From Lactobacillus xylocopicola (GTDB taxonomy: Bacteria; Bacillota; Bacilli; Lactobacillales; Lactobacillaceae): DNA of 64,000 bases. Below, in pieces: positions 20,013 to 28,480 of this stretch; positions within the stretch are counted from its first letter, which is position 1, and each line of letters starts with the position of its first letter. The stretch is taken from positions 1,110,001-1,174,000 of the forward strand of contig NZ_AP026803.1 of the NCBI RefSeq assembly GCF_033096005.1, written 5' to 3'. A program made the position numbers and the translations under genes. The notes under the pieces are model-generated. The model was not told where the DNA came from. It saw only the letters and a program-made list of their open reading frames with translations, and ran no database searches.

Positions 20013-20417
20013 ATGGAATACAATACCAGTAAAAACATCGACTTAGACCAACTAATTAAGTTATATACCAGCGTAGGTTGGACTGCATACACGCAAAGCC
20101 CAGAAAATTTATCTGCGGCAGTAGCCAATTCGTTAACTGTCATCACGGCAATTGACGCTGGGCAGCTAGTAGGACTCATTCGCCTTGTTGGTGATGGTCT
20201 CTCCATCATCTACGTGCAAGACTTACTAGTCCAACCAACTTACCAGCGACGCGGTATTGGCACCCAGCTACTTAACTTGGCCATAAACCAATATCGGTCT
20301 GTCCGTCAAAAAGTATTACTAACTGAAGAAGCGGCTGAGACGCGTGCGTTTTATGAAAAATGCGGTTTTAGTTCCTGTGACCGGGGTAACTTGGTCGCCT
20401 TTTACCGCGAGTTTTAA
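20013..20417 (+). CDS. GNAT family N-acetyltransferase
   Basis: A 134-residue acetyl-CoA-dependent acetyltransferase of unknown substrate. The acetyl-CoA motif is VQPTYQRRGIGTQLL (about 71-85, Q-x-x-G-x-G type), followed by the C-terminal ETRAFYEKCGF segment typical of the fold. AAGGAGG is 6-7 bases upstream of the ATG. It stands alone between two terminators. Confidence 0.8.
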   Translation: MEYNTSKNIDLDQLIKLYTSVGWTAYTQSPENLSAAVANSLTVITAIDAGQLVGLIRLVGDGLSIIYVQDLLVQPTYQRRGIGTQLLNLAINQYRSVRQKVLLTEEAAETRAFYEKCGFSSCDRGNLVAFYREF

Positions 20418-20419
20418 GA

Positions 20420-20476
20420 AAAAAACCAATTTTGGGGGTCACATCATAATGTGAACTTCAAAATTGGCTTTTTTAT
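20420..20476. terminator. Bidirectional terminator between the GNAT gene and tsaD
   Basis: Arms AAAAACCAATTTTG and CAAAATTGGCTTTTTT enclose an inner partly paired segment (GTCACATCATAATGTGAAC). It serves the convergent GNAT (+) and tsaD (-) genes. Confidence 0.85.
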
Positions 20477-20478
20477 GT

Positions 20479-21528
20479 TTAAGTTAGCATTGACTGGGCA
20501 TAAGGTAGCTCCAGCGATGGATTCGCATTTAGGGTTAGGTCGGCAAACTCACCTGCTTGATACAGGTTATAAGCAGCTGCCCCAATCATCGCCGCATTAT
20601 CGCCGCACAACTTCAGGGGAGGCAAGATAACCTTGGGCTTCAGCTCCTCCCTAAAGTTGTCAATCTCCTGGCTCATGCGGTCGCGCAGCCCGCGATTAGC
20701 TGCAACTCCCCCGCCCATAATAAAAGTGCGCGGTTGGTAAGCTTTAATTGCCCGCAACGTTTTGGTCACCAAGACTTCAACCACGGCTGCCTGAAAGCTT
20801 GCTGCTAAATCATACTTGTCTAAACTCTGATGAATCTGGTCAGCGTGATGGCAGGTATTGATAAAGGCACTCTTAAGTCCTGAAAAAGAAAAGTCATAAT
20901 TGTCATCTTCCATCATCGCCCGGGGAAAGTTGAAAGTATCTTTGCCCTGGTGGGCCCACTCGTCGATGGTCTTTCCAGCCGGGTAATTGACTCCTAGCAC
21001 GCGACCAATCTTATCGTAGGCTTCTCCCGCAGCATCATCACGGGTATCGCCAATGATTTCCAAATGGGTCGGATCTTTCAGTAAGACAATTTCGGTGTGC
21101 CCACCGGAAACTTGCAGGGCTAATGCGGGATAGTCAATTTCGGCGGTTAACTGAGCGGCCATAATATGACCCATAATGTGGTCGACGCCAATTAGTGGAA
21201 TACCCGTTGCCATTGCTGCCGCCTTGGCTGCACTAACACCGATCAGGAGGGCGCCAACTAGGCCAGGACCACTGGTCACAGCAATAGCATCAATCTCTGA
21301 CCAATCTACACCAGCTTCAGCTAGAGCTTCACGAGTGATTTGGCTGATAACTTCAATGTGGTGCCGACTCGCAACTTCTGGTACAACACCGCCAAAGCGT
21401 TGATGGCTCTTTATTTGGGTGGCCACAATCAGGCTTTCCACTTTGCGACCGTTCTTGACTACAGCAGTGGAGGTCTCATCACAAGAACTTTCATATGCCA
21501 AAATACGGACATCTTTTTTATTATCCAA
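20479..21528 (-). CDS. tsaD: tRNA N6-adenosine threonylcarbamoyltransferase TsaD
   Basis: Transfers threonylcarbamoyl to A37 of ANN-decoding tRNAs (t6A), together with TsaB and TsaE. Kae1/ASKHA fold: [10 protein letters not shown] (11-20), metal-binding His117 and His121 in DHIMGHIMA, and [13 protein letters not shown] phosphate loop. Length 349 is normal. It is the last gene of the tsaB-rimI-tsaD set, 16 bases after rimI. Confidence 0.96.
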   Translation of the reverse strand: MDNKKDVRILAYESSCDETSTAVVKNGRKVESLIVATQIKSHQRFGGVVPEVASRHHIEVISQITREALAEAGVDWSEIDAIAVTSGPGLVGALLIGVSAAKAAAMATGIPLIGVDHIMGHIMAAQLTAEIDYPALALQVSGGHTEIVLLKDPTHLEIIGDTRDDAAGEAYDKIGRVLGVNYPAGKTIDEWAHQGKDTFNFPRAMMEDDNYDFSFSGLKSAFINTCHHADQIHQSLDKYDLAASFQAAVVEVLVTKTLRAIKAYQPRTFIMGGGVAANRGLRDRMSQEIDNFREELKPKVILPPLKLCGDNAAMIGAAAYNLYQAGEFADLTLNANPSLELPYAQSMLT

Positions 21529-21544
21529 AACTAATCCCCTTCTT

Positions 21545-22087
21545 CTAATCTAGCCTTAACACCATCTTCAAGCCATCTTGCTGAACATCTTGATAGTAAT
21601 TTGGTCGCACAAATTTAACGGTAAAACCAAATTCCTCATATAATCGCCGCGCAATCGCGTTATCAGCCCGAACTTCTAAACTAACCCGTTGACAGCTCCA
21701 CTGCTGGGCTAATTGAATTAGTCTTTCTAATAAGCAGCTCCCCAGACCTTGCCCTTGCCAATCAGGGTCAACTGCCAGATTGGTAATATGGGCTTCGGCA
21801 CTGCCCCACCGAATACCAGCCAAAGCAACCAGGGTGGCAGCTTCGTACACAACCAAATAAAGTGAACTTTTTTGCCGTAATTCGCTTTGTAAAGTCGCTC
21901 GGCTCCATGGCACTCGACCATTATAGACCCGCTTTTCAAGTAGCAGCAAAGCCGGAATATCTCCACTTTTTGCCTGCTGCACCTGCATTGAATGATTGCT
22001 CACGCTCAACCCAAGGGGCTTAAAGGTCTGGTCAATGGGAGGCCGGTGCTGCCTAAATTGCACCACCTGCTCAAACTTCTTCCACAT
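21545..22087 (-). CDS. rimI: Ribosomal protein bS18-alanine N-acetyltransferase RimI-like
   Basis: GNAT acetyltransferase expected to acetylate the N-terminal alanine of ribosomal protein S18. The acetyl-CoA motif [16 protein letters not shown] and the [19 protein letters not shown] segment are clear. I place the start at the ATG at 22087 (180 residues, MWKKFEQVV), because AAGG is 5 bases upstream and the longer frame lies inside tsaB. It then overlaps the tsaB end by 17 bases. The tsaB-rimI-tsaD order supports the assignment. Confidence 0.87.
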   Translation of the reverse strand: MWKKFEQVVQFRQHRPPIDQTFKPLGLSVSNHSMQVQQAKSGDIPALLLLEKRVYNGRVPWSRATLQSELRQKSSLYLVVYEAATLVALAGIRWGSAEAHITNLAVDPDWQGQGLGSCLLERLIQLAQQWSCQRVSLEVRADNAIARRLYEEFGFTVKFVRPNYYQDVQQDGLKMVLRLD

Positions 22088-22811
22088 AATCCTTGTCGGG
22101 ACCATACGGTTGCCCTGTCTTGTGGTGCCAATCAACTTCTGCTTGAGTTCGCCGCAGATATTGGGGCAATAAGCGGTCCGGATCAACTGGTTGGGCAGTA
22201 AGGGCCAACTTCCCAATTAAACCAGCATGGATCAAGTTCTGGTCATCACTACCATACCTAAAAGGAAGGCCCAGTTGCTTAATCTGTCCCTCCTGCTTTT
22301 TAAAACCAGAACCGATGAAAATTACCTGTTTTATTCTTTCGGTATTTACATACCGACCGATAGCTTCTAATAAAGTAGTAATGTGGTAATGGCCGTCGGC
22401 AATTACCCTGCTTGGCTGGCCTTTGCCGTTGACATAGGCACCTGCAAAGTAGTTGTCATTGCGGGCATCAATCCCCGTCACAATTAAGGTATCTTCATCT
22501 GGGCAACTCGCTGCTAAGGCAGCTAAAGTTGAAATCCCGACCACTTCTTTACCCAAAATGCTGGCAAACAACTTAACTGTGGTCACACCAATTCTTAACC
22601 CAGTATAGGAGCCCGGACCAATCGCTACGGCGAAGCGATCAATCTCACTTAATTTAAGCTGCTGATCAGTCAAGATTTGGTTAATTAACGGATCCAAGTG
22701 TTCACTATGGTTATGCCGGTCTGGTTCACCCTTTTCAACCAAAATGGTCTGATCCTCATTTAACGCAACACTCAGGTGATTGGTTGCCGTTGACACACTT
22801 AATACTTTCAT
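22071..22811 (-). CDS. tsaB: tRNA threonylcarbamoyladenosine biosynthesis protein TsaB
   Basis: Non-catalytic ASKHA-fold partner of TsaD in t6A synthesis. N-terminal signature MKVLSVSTATNHLSVAL and the AVAIGPGSYTGLRIGVTTVK segment are typical. Length 246 is slightly above the usual 230. First gene of tsaB-rimI-tsaD and overlapping rimI. Confidence 0.94.
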   Translation of the reverse strand: MKVLSVSTATNHLSVALNEDQTILVEKGEPDRHNHSEHLDPLINQILTDQQLKLSEIDRFAVAIGPGSYTGLRIGVTTVKLFASILGKEVVGISTLAALAASCPDEDTLIVTGIDARNDNYFAGAYVNGKGQPSRVIADGHYHITTLLEAIGRYVNTERIKQVIFIGSGFKKQEGQIKQLGLPFRYGSDDQNLIHAGLIGKLALTAQPVDPDRLLPQYLRRTQAEVDWHHKTGQPYGPDKDYVEEV

Positions 22812-22834
22812 GACAAATTTACCCTTTTACAAAA

Positions 22835-23353
22835 CTACTTTCTTAATTTGACCCGAGCTAGCGCCGTTAAAACAAAGTAGTCAACTACCATTTGAATCCA
22901 CGGTACAATGGTTTCTTTGGGCAGGCGCTGAATTAGCGCCGCTTTAATGTCTAGACCATATAAGAGGTGCACCCAAACCGTGTTCAGACCGAGATTGATA
23001 ATAACCGTAACTAACAGTGTGGCCACGATAATACGCCAGATTTTGACCGGTTTTTGATAAAAAAACCAACCGTAAATCAGGGGCCCCAGCATTGCACTGA
23101 GGGTAAAGCCGATGAAAAAGCCCCCCTGATTACTAAACAAAACCGATGCAACCAAATCACTAATACCACCGCCGATTGCGCCCCATACGGGGCCAAACAT
23201 ATAGCCAAGCATAACGCTACCGATAAAGCCCAGACTCACATGCACGACATTACTGCCAATGCTGAAACGGCCCAGGATAATTTTCATTGCGATAATAATT
23301 CCCAGCAGAACAAGATCACGCAATTCGATTTGAGGTTTTTCCTTGGTAACCAT
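22835..23353 (-). CDS. folT: ECF transporter S component, folate type (FolT-like)
   Basis: Membrane substrate-binding subunit for a group II energy-coupling factor transporter; FolT-like members bind folate. About six membrane segments are visible. RDLVLLGIIIAMKIILGRFSI and the GxxSDLVA-type motif (GGGISDLVASV) match the S-component family. The EcfAAT module is not in this window. The ATG at 23353 gives 172 residues; a GTG at 23362 is an alternative and neither has a strong ribosome binding site. Substrate is inferred from family resemblance. Confidence 0.8.
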   Translation of the reverse strand: MVTKEKPQIELRDLVLLGIIIAMKIILGRFSIGSNVVHVSLGFIGSVMLGYMFGPVWGAIGGGISDLVASVLFSNQGGFFIGFTLSAMLGPLIYGWFFYQKPVKIWRIIVATLLVTVIINLGLNTVWVHLLYGLDIKAALIQRLPKETIVPWIQMVVDYFVLTALARVKLRK

Positions 23354-23407
23354 TTGTAACACATTCTTTCATTAAATTAAGCGGTAATAACTTTAAATTC
23401 AATTATA

Positions 23408-24145
23408 TTATAAGTTGCGCCAAGTTAGTTCACAAACGGCTTTGTCGCTACGCTCTTCATCCTCAATTACATGGTAGGATTTGATGTCTTCGCCCGCTTC
23501 AGTTAGGCTAACGCCAGCAGTTGGCATTTGTGCGTAACGGACCTCCTGGTTAAAGCGAATATCAATTGTCTTAACCATGTGCGTGCGCAGAAAGTCACGA
23601 TCCAAAGTATCGATAAACCAGTTAAAGTAGTGGCCGTTAGTCATGTGGTGGTTCGTGTCCAGATCATCATAGCGCACGCGGTACTGCCGCTTGTTTTGAT
23701 ATTCCGCTTGCGGACGCATTCGCGGAAAACGCGGTAATTTTTTCAGGCGGGGAACCCCTAAGGCGTCCATCATCTCCTTGTCGGTAGAAACCATCTTACG
23801 CTTTTGCAGGTCAAACAAAACCCATTCACTTTGAGCTTTAATTAACTCCTTACCTTCAGTATCAGTGAAAATAAAATCCCGATACTCTAAAAAGCGGTTA
23901 TATCCAACCGGTTCAGTAGAAAGCACAACTTGTTCATTGGAATGCGGCAGCCGCGTTAGTTCGATGTGGTACTGGGTCACAACCCAGCCCAAGCCCTGAT
24001 CATTCAAGGCATTAGTGCTAGCATTACTACTCGTCAATTGCCGCTCTGAAACACCCATCATGAGGTCAATCATTGCTGGTAACTTTAAGTTTTTGTTTTC
24101 ATCACATTCATAAAAGTTGATTTGATGTTGTTCACTATATTTCAT
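23408..24145 (-). CDS. Acyl-ACP thioesterase (FatA-like, two hot-dog domains)
   Basis: Releases fatty acids from acyl carrier protein. The 245-residue protein shows a tandem hot-dog architecture: the first half has LPAMIDLMMGVSERQ and RFLEYRDFIFTD, the second YRVRYDDLDTNHHMTNGHYFNWFID, whose N-x-H-MTN segment holds the usual catalytic Asn/His. It sits next to rsmI (10 bases) in the same direction. Its physiological substrate cannot be told from sequence. Confidence 0.85.
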   Translation of the reverse strand: MKYSEQHQINFYECDENKNLKLPAMIDLMMGVSERQLTSSNASTNALNDQGLGWVVTQYHIELTRLPHSNEQVVLSTEPVGYNRFLEYRDFIFTDTEGKELIKAQSEWVLFDLQKRKMVSTDKEMMDALGVPRLKKLPRFPRMRPQAEYQNKRQYRVRYDDLDTNHHMTNGHYFNWFIDTLDRDFLRTHMVKTIDIRFNQEVRYAQMPTAGVSLTEAGEDIKSYHVIEDEERSDKAVCELTWRNL

Positions 24146-24154
24146 AATCTCTTC

Positions 24155-25009
24155 CTAACTATGGTGGTATTGCTCATATAATTCATTTTTAGAGACCCGG
24201 TTTGCTTGGGCGACCGCCTTAATAGCAGACTTCTTGCTCTCACCGCGGGCGACTTGCTCATCAACCAGCTTAATTAATTCGGGCCACGATTTTTGCACCG
24301 GCGCCGCAGTGTTTGGCGCTATTAGAATGACAAATTCACCGCGCGGATCATTCTGGTCAAAATACCGACATACTTCACCCAATGTGCCCCGAATGAACTC
24401 TTCATGAATCTTGGTTAACTCGCGCGCCGCTACAATCTGGCGCTCAGTGGCAATGACAGTCGCCATGTTATTAAGGGTCTTAACCAAACGGTGGGGAGAC
24501 TCATAAAAGATTGAGGTAGCACGGGCCTCGTTCATTTGTTCAAAAAAAGGCTTTTGTTCACCAGCCTTGCGCGGTAAAAAGCCATAATAAGTGAATGGTT
24601 GGGCATCAAAGCCCGAAGCAATCAGGGCTGTAGTGAAAGCCGAGGCACCTGGAAGTGGCACTACCGGAACATCTGCCTTGATACATTCCTGCACCAAGAT
24701 ATATCCGGGGTCCGAAATAACCGGCATACCTGCATCACTAATCTCGGCAATCACCGCACCATCCTGCATCAGCTTGACCAATTCCGGTGCTTTGGCCTTT
24801 GAATTGTACTTGTGAAAAGCGACCATGTGGTTATGCACACCGATTTGGGCCAGTAAAAGCCCACTAGTTCGAGTATCTTCGGCTGCAATATAATCTGCTT
24901 CTTGTAAAATCCGCTTGGCCCGAATAGTAATGTCTTCCAAATTACCAATTGGTGTTGGTACCAAATAAAGCTTGCCCGTTGCACGTGCATAGCTACTCTG
25001 CTGCTGCAT
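24155..25009 (-). CDS. rsmI: 16S rRNA (cytidine1402-2'-O)-methyltransferase RsmI
   Basis: SAM-dependent tetrapyrrole-methylase-fold enzyme that 2'-O-methylates C1402 in the ribosomal decoding centre. LYLVPTPIGNLEDITIRA (14-31), AAEDTRTSGLLL, EISDAGMPVISDPG and LPGASAFTTALIASG are family signatures. Length 284. It is 13 bases after yabA in the holB-yabA-rsmI cluster, as in other Firmicutes. Confidence 0.95.
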   Translation of the reverse strand: MQQQSSYARATGKLYLVPTPIGNLEDITIRAKRILQEADYIAAEDTRTSGLLLAQIGVHNHMVAFHKYNSKAKAPELVKLMQDGAVIAEISDAGMPVISDPGYILVQECIKADVPVVPLPGASAFTTALIASGFDAQPFTYYGFLPRKAGEQKPFFEQMNEARATSIFYESPHRLVKTLNNMATVIATERQIVAARELTKIHEEFIRGTLGEVCRYFDQNDPRGEFVILIAPNTAAPVQKSWPELIKLVDEQVARGESKKSAIKAVAQANRVSKNELYEQYHHS

Positions 25010-25021
25010 TTGTCTTTATCC

Positions 25022-25357
25022 TTAATGTGCTTTCTTTTTTCCGCCAAAATTATCGAGAATGTCGAGGCAGAACATGCAGTCTGAACTGGGATCTCGGTGT
25101 GAGCCGTAGTACATGTTGCAAATATGATAACCCGAAGTATATATTTGACGCAAAGATTCTAGACCACTTTGCGTTTTAACCGGGTTATGTGCGTTATTCA
25201 GCTTGTCCATCTTGTCACGTAATAACTGGTTCTCAACCTTCAGTTCCGTATTTTCTTTGAGTGTTTCTAAGATATTATTTTCAAGGCTTTCGATTGTCTT
25301 GGTCATGTTGACCATTGTATCGTGTAGCCGCTGCAATTCTGAGTATGAATCTGCCAT
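25022..25357 (-). CDS. yabA: Replication initiation control protein YabA
   Basis: Negative regulator of replication initiation that binds DnaA and the DnaN clamp. The first 60 residues form a leucine-rich coiled coil (tetramerisation) and the C-terminus has a zinc motif, HICNMYYG...DCMFCLDIL. The ATG at 25357 (111 residues) has AGGTG 5 bases upstream; longer frames run back into holB. Confidence 0.92.
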   Translation of the reverse strand: MADSYSELQRLHDTMVNMTKTIESLENNILETLKENTELKVENQLLRDKMDKLNNAHNPVKTQSGLESLRQIYTSGYHICNMYYGSHRDPSSDCMFCLDILDNFGGKKKAH

Positions 25358-25364
25358 CAGGCAC

Positions 25365-26225
25365 CTACCGTTTCCACTGCAGGGCAAGATAGTCGAGTAT
25401 GTTACGAAAACTGACATTGCTATACTGCAGCCGGTCAATTTCAAGCAAATACTTTAACATCCTTGCCCCTTCCTCTTGACTTTCACCGTTCAAATCTTTT
25501 TGGGCGCGCTCCTTCAGCCAAAGTACCAGATATTTTTGTTCAGGTTTACTCTTAGCCAGTTCGGCCAACTTATGCGCACTGACCAAAGCTAAGGGACTGC
25601 CTTCTACCAGCTCTTGATAAAAGTACTTGGTCGCCTGGTCTAGCTTAGCCGTGTCGCCTAGTTCAGCAACTTCACTATCATTGAAGCCATTGTCGATCAG
25701 CCAGGCACTTTTGTCTCTTTCCTGGTCGCTTGCGCCAAAGTTGATAATTTGGGAACGTGAGCGAATCGTGGGCAAAATCTGATCAAGATTAGTCGTAATA
25801 AGAATCGTAACCACTGGTGCTATTGGCTCTTCAAGCATATTTAACAGTGCATTGGCCGCTGGTAAAGTGAGCTTTTGCGCCTCATTAACCAAAAAGAAAC
25901 GTGTGCTACTTTGCACTGGACTCTTAGCCAGTTCTTCTTTCAACAACCGTATTTGGTCAATTCCTAAACTCTGCTTACCTTCTGGACCAACTAGTAAAAC
26001 ATCAGGGTGGTTGCCAGCAATAATTTGACGACAATTCTGGCAGCTTCCGTCTGGCTTGTTTTGACCAGTACAATTAAACAAGCAGGCCAACCAATAAGCC
26101 GTGTTCAGCGCCGCGCGCCCATTGGCAGCACAGAATAGGTAGCTGTGTGCCAGTTTATGCTGGTCTAATGCCTGCCGCAAAAAAGCGGCTGGTCGGGCAC
26201 TGCGCTCAGAAATCTCAATTGCCAT
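25365..26225 (-). CDS. holB: DNA polymerase III subunit delta'
   Basis: Clamp-loader subunit. AAA+ fold with a zinc module (CLFNCTGQNKPDGSCQNC, about 49-66) and SRC-like sensor (TIRSRSQIINF). The P-loop position (CAANGRAALNTA) is degenerate, as expected for delta', which does not hydrolyse ATP. Length 286. It overlaps the darA stop by one base. Confidence 0.92.
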   Translation of the reverse strand: MAIEISERSARPAAFLRQALDQHKLAHSYLFCAANGRAALNTAYWLACLFNCTGQNKPDGSCQNCRQIIAGNHPDVLLVGPEGKQSLGIDQIRLLKEELAKSPVQSSTRFFLVNEAQKLTLPAANALLNMLEEPIAPVVTILITTNLDQILPTIRSRSQIINFGASDQERDKSAWLIDNGFNDSEVAELGDTAKLDQATKYFYQELVEGSPLALVSAHKLAELAKSKPEQKYLVLWLKERAQKDLNGESQEEGARMLKYLLEIDRLQYSNVSFRNILDYLALQWKR

Positions 26226-26548
26226 TAAAACTGCTTAAAGTCTTCTACAGGCAGGACAAAACAGGTGGCACCGCCAACTGACACCTTAACCGGCTGACTA
26301 CTGAGGTCAAAGCCGTTCAAGCCAATACTTGGGTTCAGATATTCTTCGCGCCCTTTTGACTCTTCCTTGATTACCCGCAAAACCTGGTTAACGTGCTTCT
26401 CATCAATTCCAATCAAAAAAGTCGTATTTCCTTCACTTAGAAAGCCTCCGGAAGTCGCCAACTTAGTTGCCCGAATACCTTCTTTGGCAAAAGCACCCTG
26501 CAGCCTGCCAGCATCTTCTTTTTGAACAATCGCAATTATTAATTTCAT
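26225..26548 (-). CDS. darA: Cyclic di-AMP receptor protein (DarA/PstA-like, PII-type)
   Basis: A 107-residue PII-like trimeric protein that binds c-di-[19 protein letters not shown] and KLATSGGFLSEGNTTFLIGI are characteristic of this family, with the long T-loop region before VLPVEDFKQF. Location between tmk and holB is the standard Firmicutes order. The start and the tmk stop share one base. Confidence 0.9.
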   Translation of the reverse strand: MKLIIAIVQKEDAGRLQGAFAKEGIRATKLATSGGFLSEGNTTFLIGIDEKHVNQVLRVIKEESKGREEYLNPSIGLNGFDLSSQPVKVSVGGATCFVLPVEDFKQF

Positions 26549-27201
26549 TAAAATCCATCCTTTAGCAACTCTGTTGGTATCTGGTTTGCGATAATTTTAA
26601 CACAAGCTTCGACCACTTGCTCAAGTGGTCCACTCGCATTCACTACTTTAATCCGGTCAGGATATGCTTGCTTAACTTCTTGATAACCCTGGTAAACTTG
26701 CTCGTGAAAAGTCAATTGCTCTTGCTCCAGGCGATCTTTTTGCCCCGCCCGAACTTTAGCTATTCTGGCCAAGCCAACTGCCGGTTTAACGTCCAAAAAA
26801 AGAGTCAGATCCGGTTCAATCTTACTCGTCGCAAAATCATTAATTTGCTTGACTGGAAAAATCCCCAGCTTACGTCCCACACCTTGGTAGGCTAACGAAC
26901 TATCAACGAACCGATCTGCAAAAATCACTTTACCCGACTTGAGAGCCGGAATGATTGTTTCACCCATGTGCTGACTACGCGCAGCCGCGTAAAGTAAGGC
27001 TTCCGTCTTGGCCGCCATTTTTTCATTGGTCGGGTCCAAAATAAGTTGCCGAATTTTCTCGGCAATCACTGAACCGCCTGGTTCACGCGTCACTAGATAT
27101 TGTGTTTTAAGCCTGGGGCCAATGCGCGCCACCACTTGCTCCAAAACGGTGCTTTTACCAGAACCGTCAGGCCCCTCAAAGCTGATAAAAAAACTTTTCA
27201 T
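26548..27201 (-). CDS. tmk: Thymidylate kinase
   Basis: Phosphorylates dTMP to dTDP. Walker [12 protein letters not shown], the DR(Y/F) motif [14 protein letters not shown] and the LID segment [12 protein letters not shown] are present. I prefer the ATG at 27201 (217 residues): GGAGAG lies 5-6 bases upstream, while an in-frame ATG at 27213 has a poor site. It is downstream of yaaL, after a terminator. Confidence 0.94.
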   Translation of the reverse strand: MKSFFISFEGPDGSGKSTVLEQVVARIGPRLKTQYLVTREPGGSVIAEKIRQLILDPTNEKMAAKTEALLYAAARSQHMGETIIPALKSGKVIFADRFVDSSLAYQGVGRKLGIFPVKQINDFATSKIEPDLTLFLDVKPAVGLARIAKVRAGQKDRLEQEQLTFHEQVYQGYQEVKQAYPDRIKVVNASGPLEQVVEACVKIIANQIPTELLKDGF

Positions 27202-27274
27202 AAAACTCTCCATGACTCTATTTTACAAGAGTTCACTTGAGAAAAACACCCATATGACATTTTTTAATTTTGGA

Positions 27275-27303
27275 CCAAATAAAAAGCCCTCAAATGAGGA
27301 CCT
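27275..27303 (-). terminator. Terminator after the YaaL-like gene
   Basis: Minus strand CCTCATTTGAGGG hairpin (one mismatch in the outer stem) followed by TTTTTATTT, directly at the end of the yaaL-like gene. Confidence 0.7.
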
Positions 27304-27304
27304 T

Positions 27305-27532
27305 CTATTCAGATATCGCATTGGTGAACCCACTAAATCTGGTATGTCGAATACGGGCTTCGTCATATAAAAAAGAGTACTTCGCCCGCAAAATTTTTCT
27401 GGCAACAATGTTATTGTCTGACATATCCAACGTAGTAAGGTCCAAACTCTTCTGGACCGCAATTTCTTCTTGTAGCTTGGCGATCGTTGCGATCAACTGG
27501 TCATCGCCCATTTGCTTTACTCTACGTGCCAT
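27305..27532 (-). CDS. yaaL: YaaL-like protein (DUF2508)
   Basis: A 75-residue helical protein of unknown function. It has the ARKILRAKYSFLYDEARIRHTRFSG ending of the DUF2508 family and sits directly behind recR, as yaaL does in Bacillus. Its ATG overlaps the recR stop. No membrane segment or cysteine. Confidence 0.83.
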   Translation of the reverse strand: MARRVKQMGDDQLIATIAKLQEEIAVQKSLDLTTLDMSDNNIVARKILRAKYSFLYDEARIRHTRFSGFTNAISE

Positions 27533-28131
27533 TAGATTGACGTTCTCCCTTGTACTGCCCGTTTCAGGGTAATTGAATTAGCATATTCAATGTCACTGCC
27601 GACTGCTAACCCGGCGGCCAGACGAGTCACCTTAAGGCCAGCCGGTTTAATCAATTTGCCGATGTACATCGCCGTCGCTTCTCCTTCTGGGGTCGAATTG
27701 AGCGCCAAAATCACTTCTTTCACCTTGTCCTGTTTTTGCAAACGAAGGATCAGTGACTTGATATTAATTTCTTCTGGACCGATCCCATCCATGGGTGACA
27801 AGACTCCGTGCAGCACATGGTAAAGGCCGTTATACTCGCCCATCTCTTCAAAAGCCATGACATCCTTAGGCTGTTCAACAACCATAATTGTTGACTGCTC
27901 ACGATTCTGGTCGGCACAGATGGAACAGGGATCCTCTTCTGTAATGTTGCCACAGATAGAGCACCGCCGTAGCTTTTCTTTGACCGCATTTAAGGCTGTG
28001 CTGAAGTTATGAACATCTTCAGTTGGCATATCGAGCGTATAAAAAGCTAAACGGGTCGCCGTCTTTTCACCAATACCAGGCAATTTCAGATAAGAATCAA
28101 TTAAATGCGCAAGCGGTGCTGGATATTGCAA
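27532..28131 (-). CDS. recR: Recombination protein RecR
   Basis: RecF-pathway recombination mediator. HhH ([14 protein letters not shown]), C4 zinc finger ([16 protein letters not shown], about 57-72), Toprim ([15 protein letters not shown]) and a C-terminal Walker-B-like segment are all seen. The start is TTG (28129-28131), one base from the ebfC stop, because the protein then begins [12 protein letters not shown] like its relatives. Length 199. Confidence 0.95.
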   Translation of the reverse strand: MQYPAPLAHLIDSYLKLPGIGEKTATRLAFYTLDMPTEDVHNFSTALNAVKEKLRRCSICGNITEEDPCSICADQNREQSTIMVVEQPKDVMAFEEMGEYNGLYHVLHGVLSPMDGIGPEEINIKSLILRLQKQDKVKEVILALNSTPEGEATAMYIGKLIKPAGLKVTRLAAGLAVGSDIEYANSITLKRAVQGRTSI

Positions 28132-28461
28132 TTAGATCATACCCTTCGTATATTTACCTAAACTCGACTGGGTCGCATCATCAATTGCCGCCAAGCCCTT
28201 ATTAACCGCATCAATGATTAAGTCTTGGAGCATATCTGGGTCATCTGGATCAATGGCAGCTTGATTAATATCCACCTTTTTAAGTTTACGATCCCCACTA
28301 AAAGTGGCCACGACTAAGTCCTCTGCAGATTTGCCGACAAATTCCTGTGCTGTAATGGTTTGTTGCTCCTGGGCCATTTGCTCTTGCAATTTTTTAGCCT
28401 GTTTCATCATTTGTTGCATATTCATGCCACCCATTGCACCAAAATTAGGTTTCTTACTCAT
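28132..28461 (-). CDS. ebfC: YbaB/EbfC nucleoid-associated protein
   Basis: Small DNA-binding protein (109 residues), dimeric tweezer fold. Begins with a Met-rich segment (MGGMNMQQMMKQAKKLQEQM) and continues with VATFSGDRKLKKVDI, both family hallmarks. It lies between dnaX and recR with minimal gaps, the usual arrangement. Confidence 0.95.
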   Translation of the reverse strand: MSKKPNFGAMGGMNMQQMMKQAKKLQEQMAQEQQTITAQEFVGKSAEDLVVATFSGDRKLKKVDINQAAIDPDDPDMLQDLIIDAVNKGLAAIDDATQSSLGKYTKGMI

Positions 28462-28480
28462 TGTTTTCTCCTTACACTAA

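Noticed and set aside
27223..27462. 79-codon minus-strand frame overlapping yaaL
   Set aside because: It is out of frame with the recognisable yaaL product and crosses the terminator.
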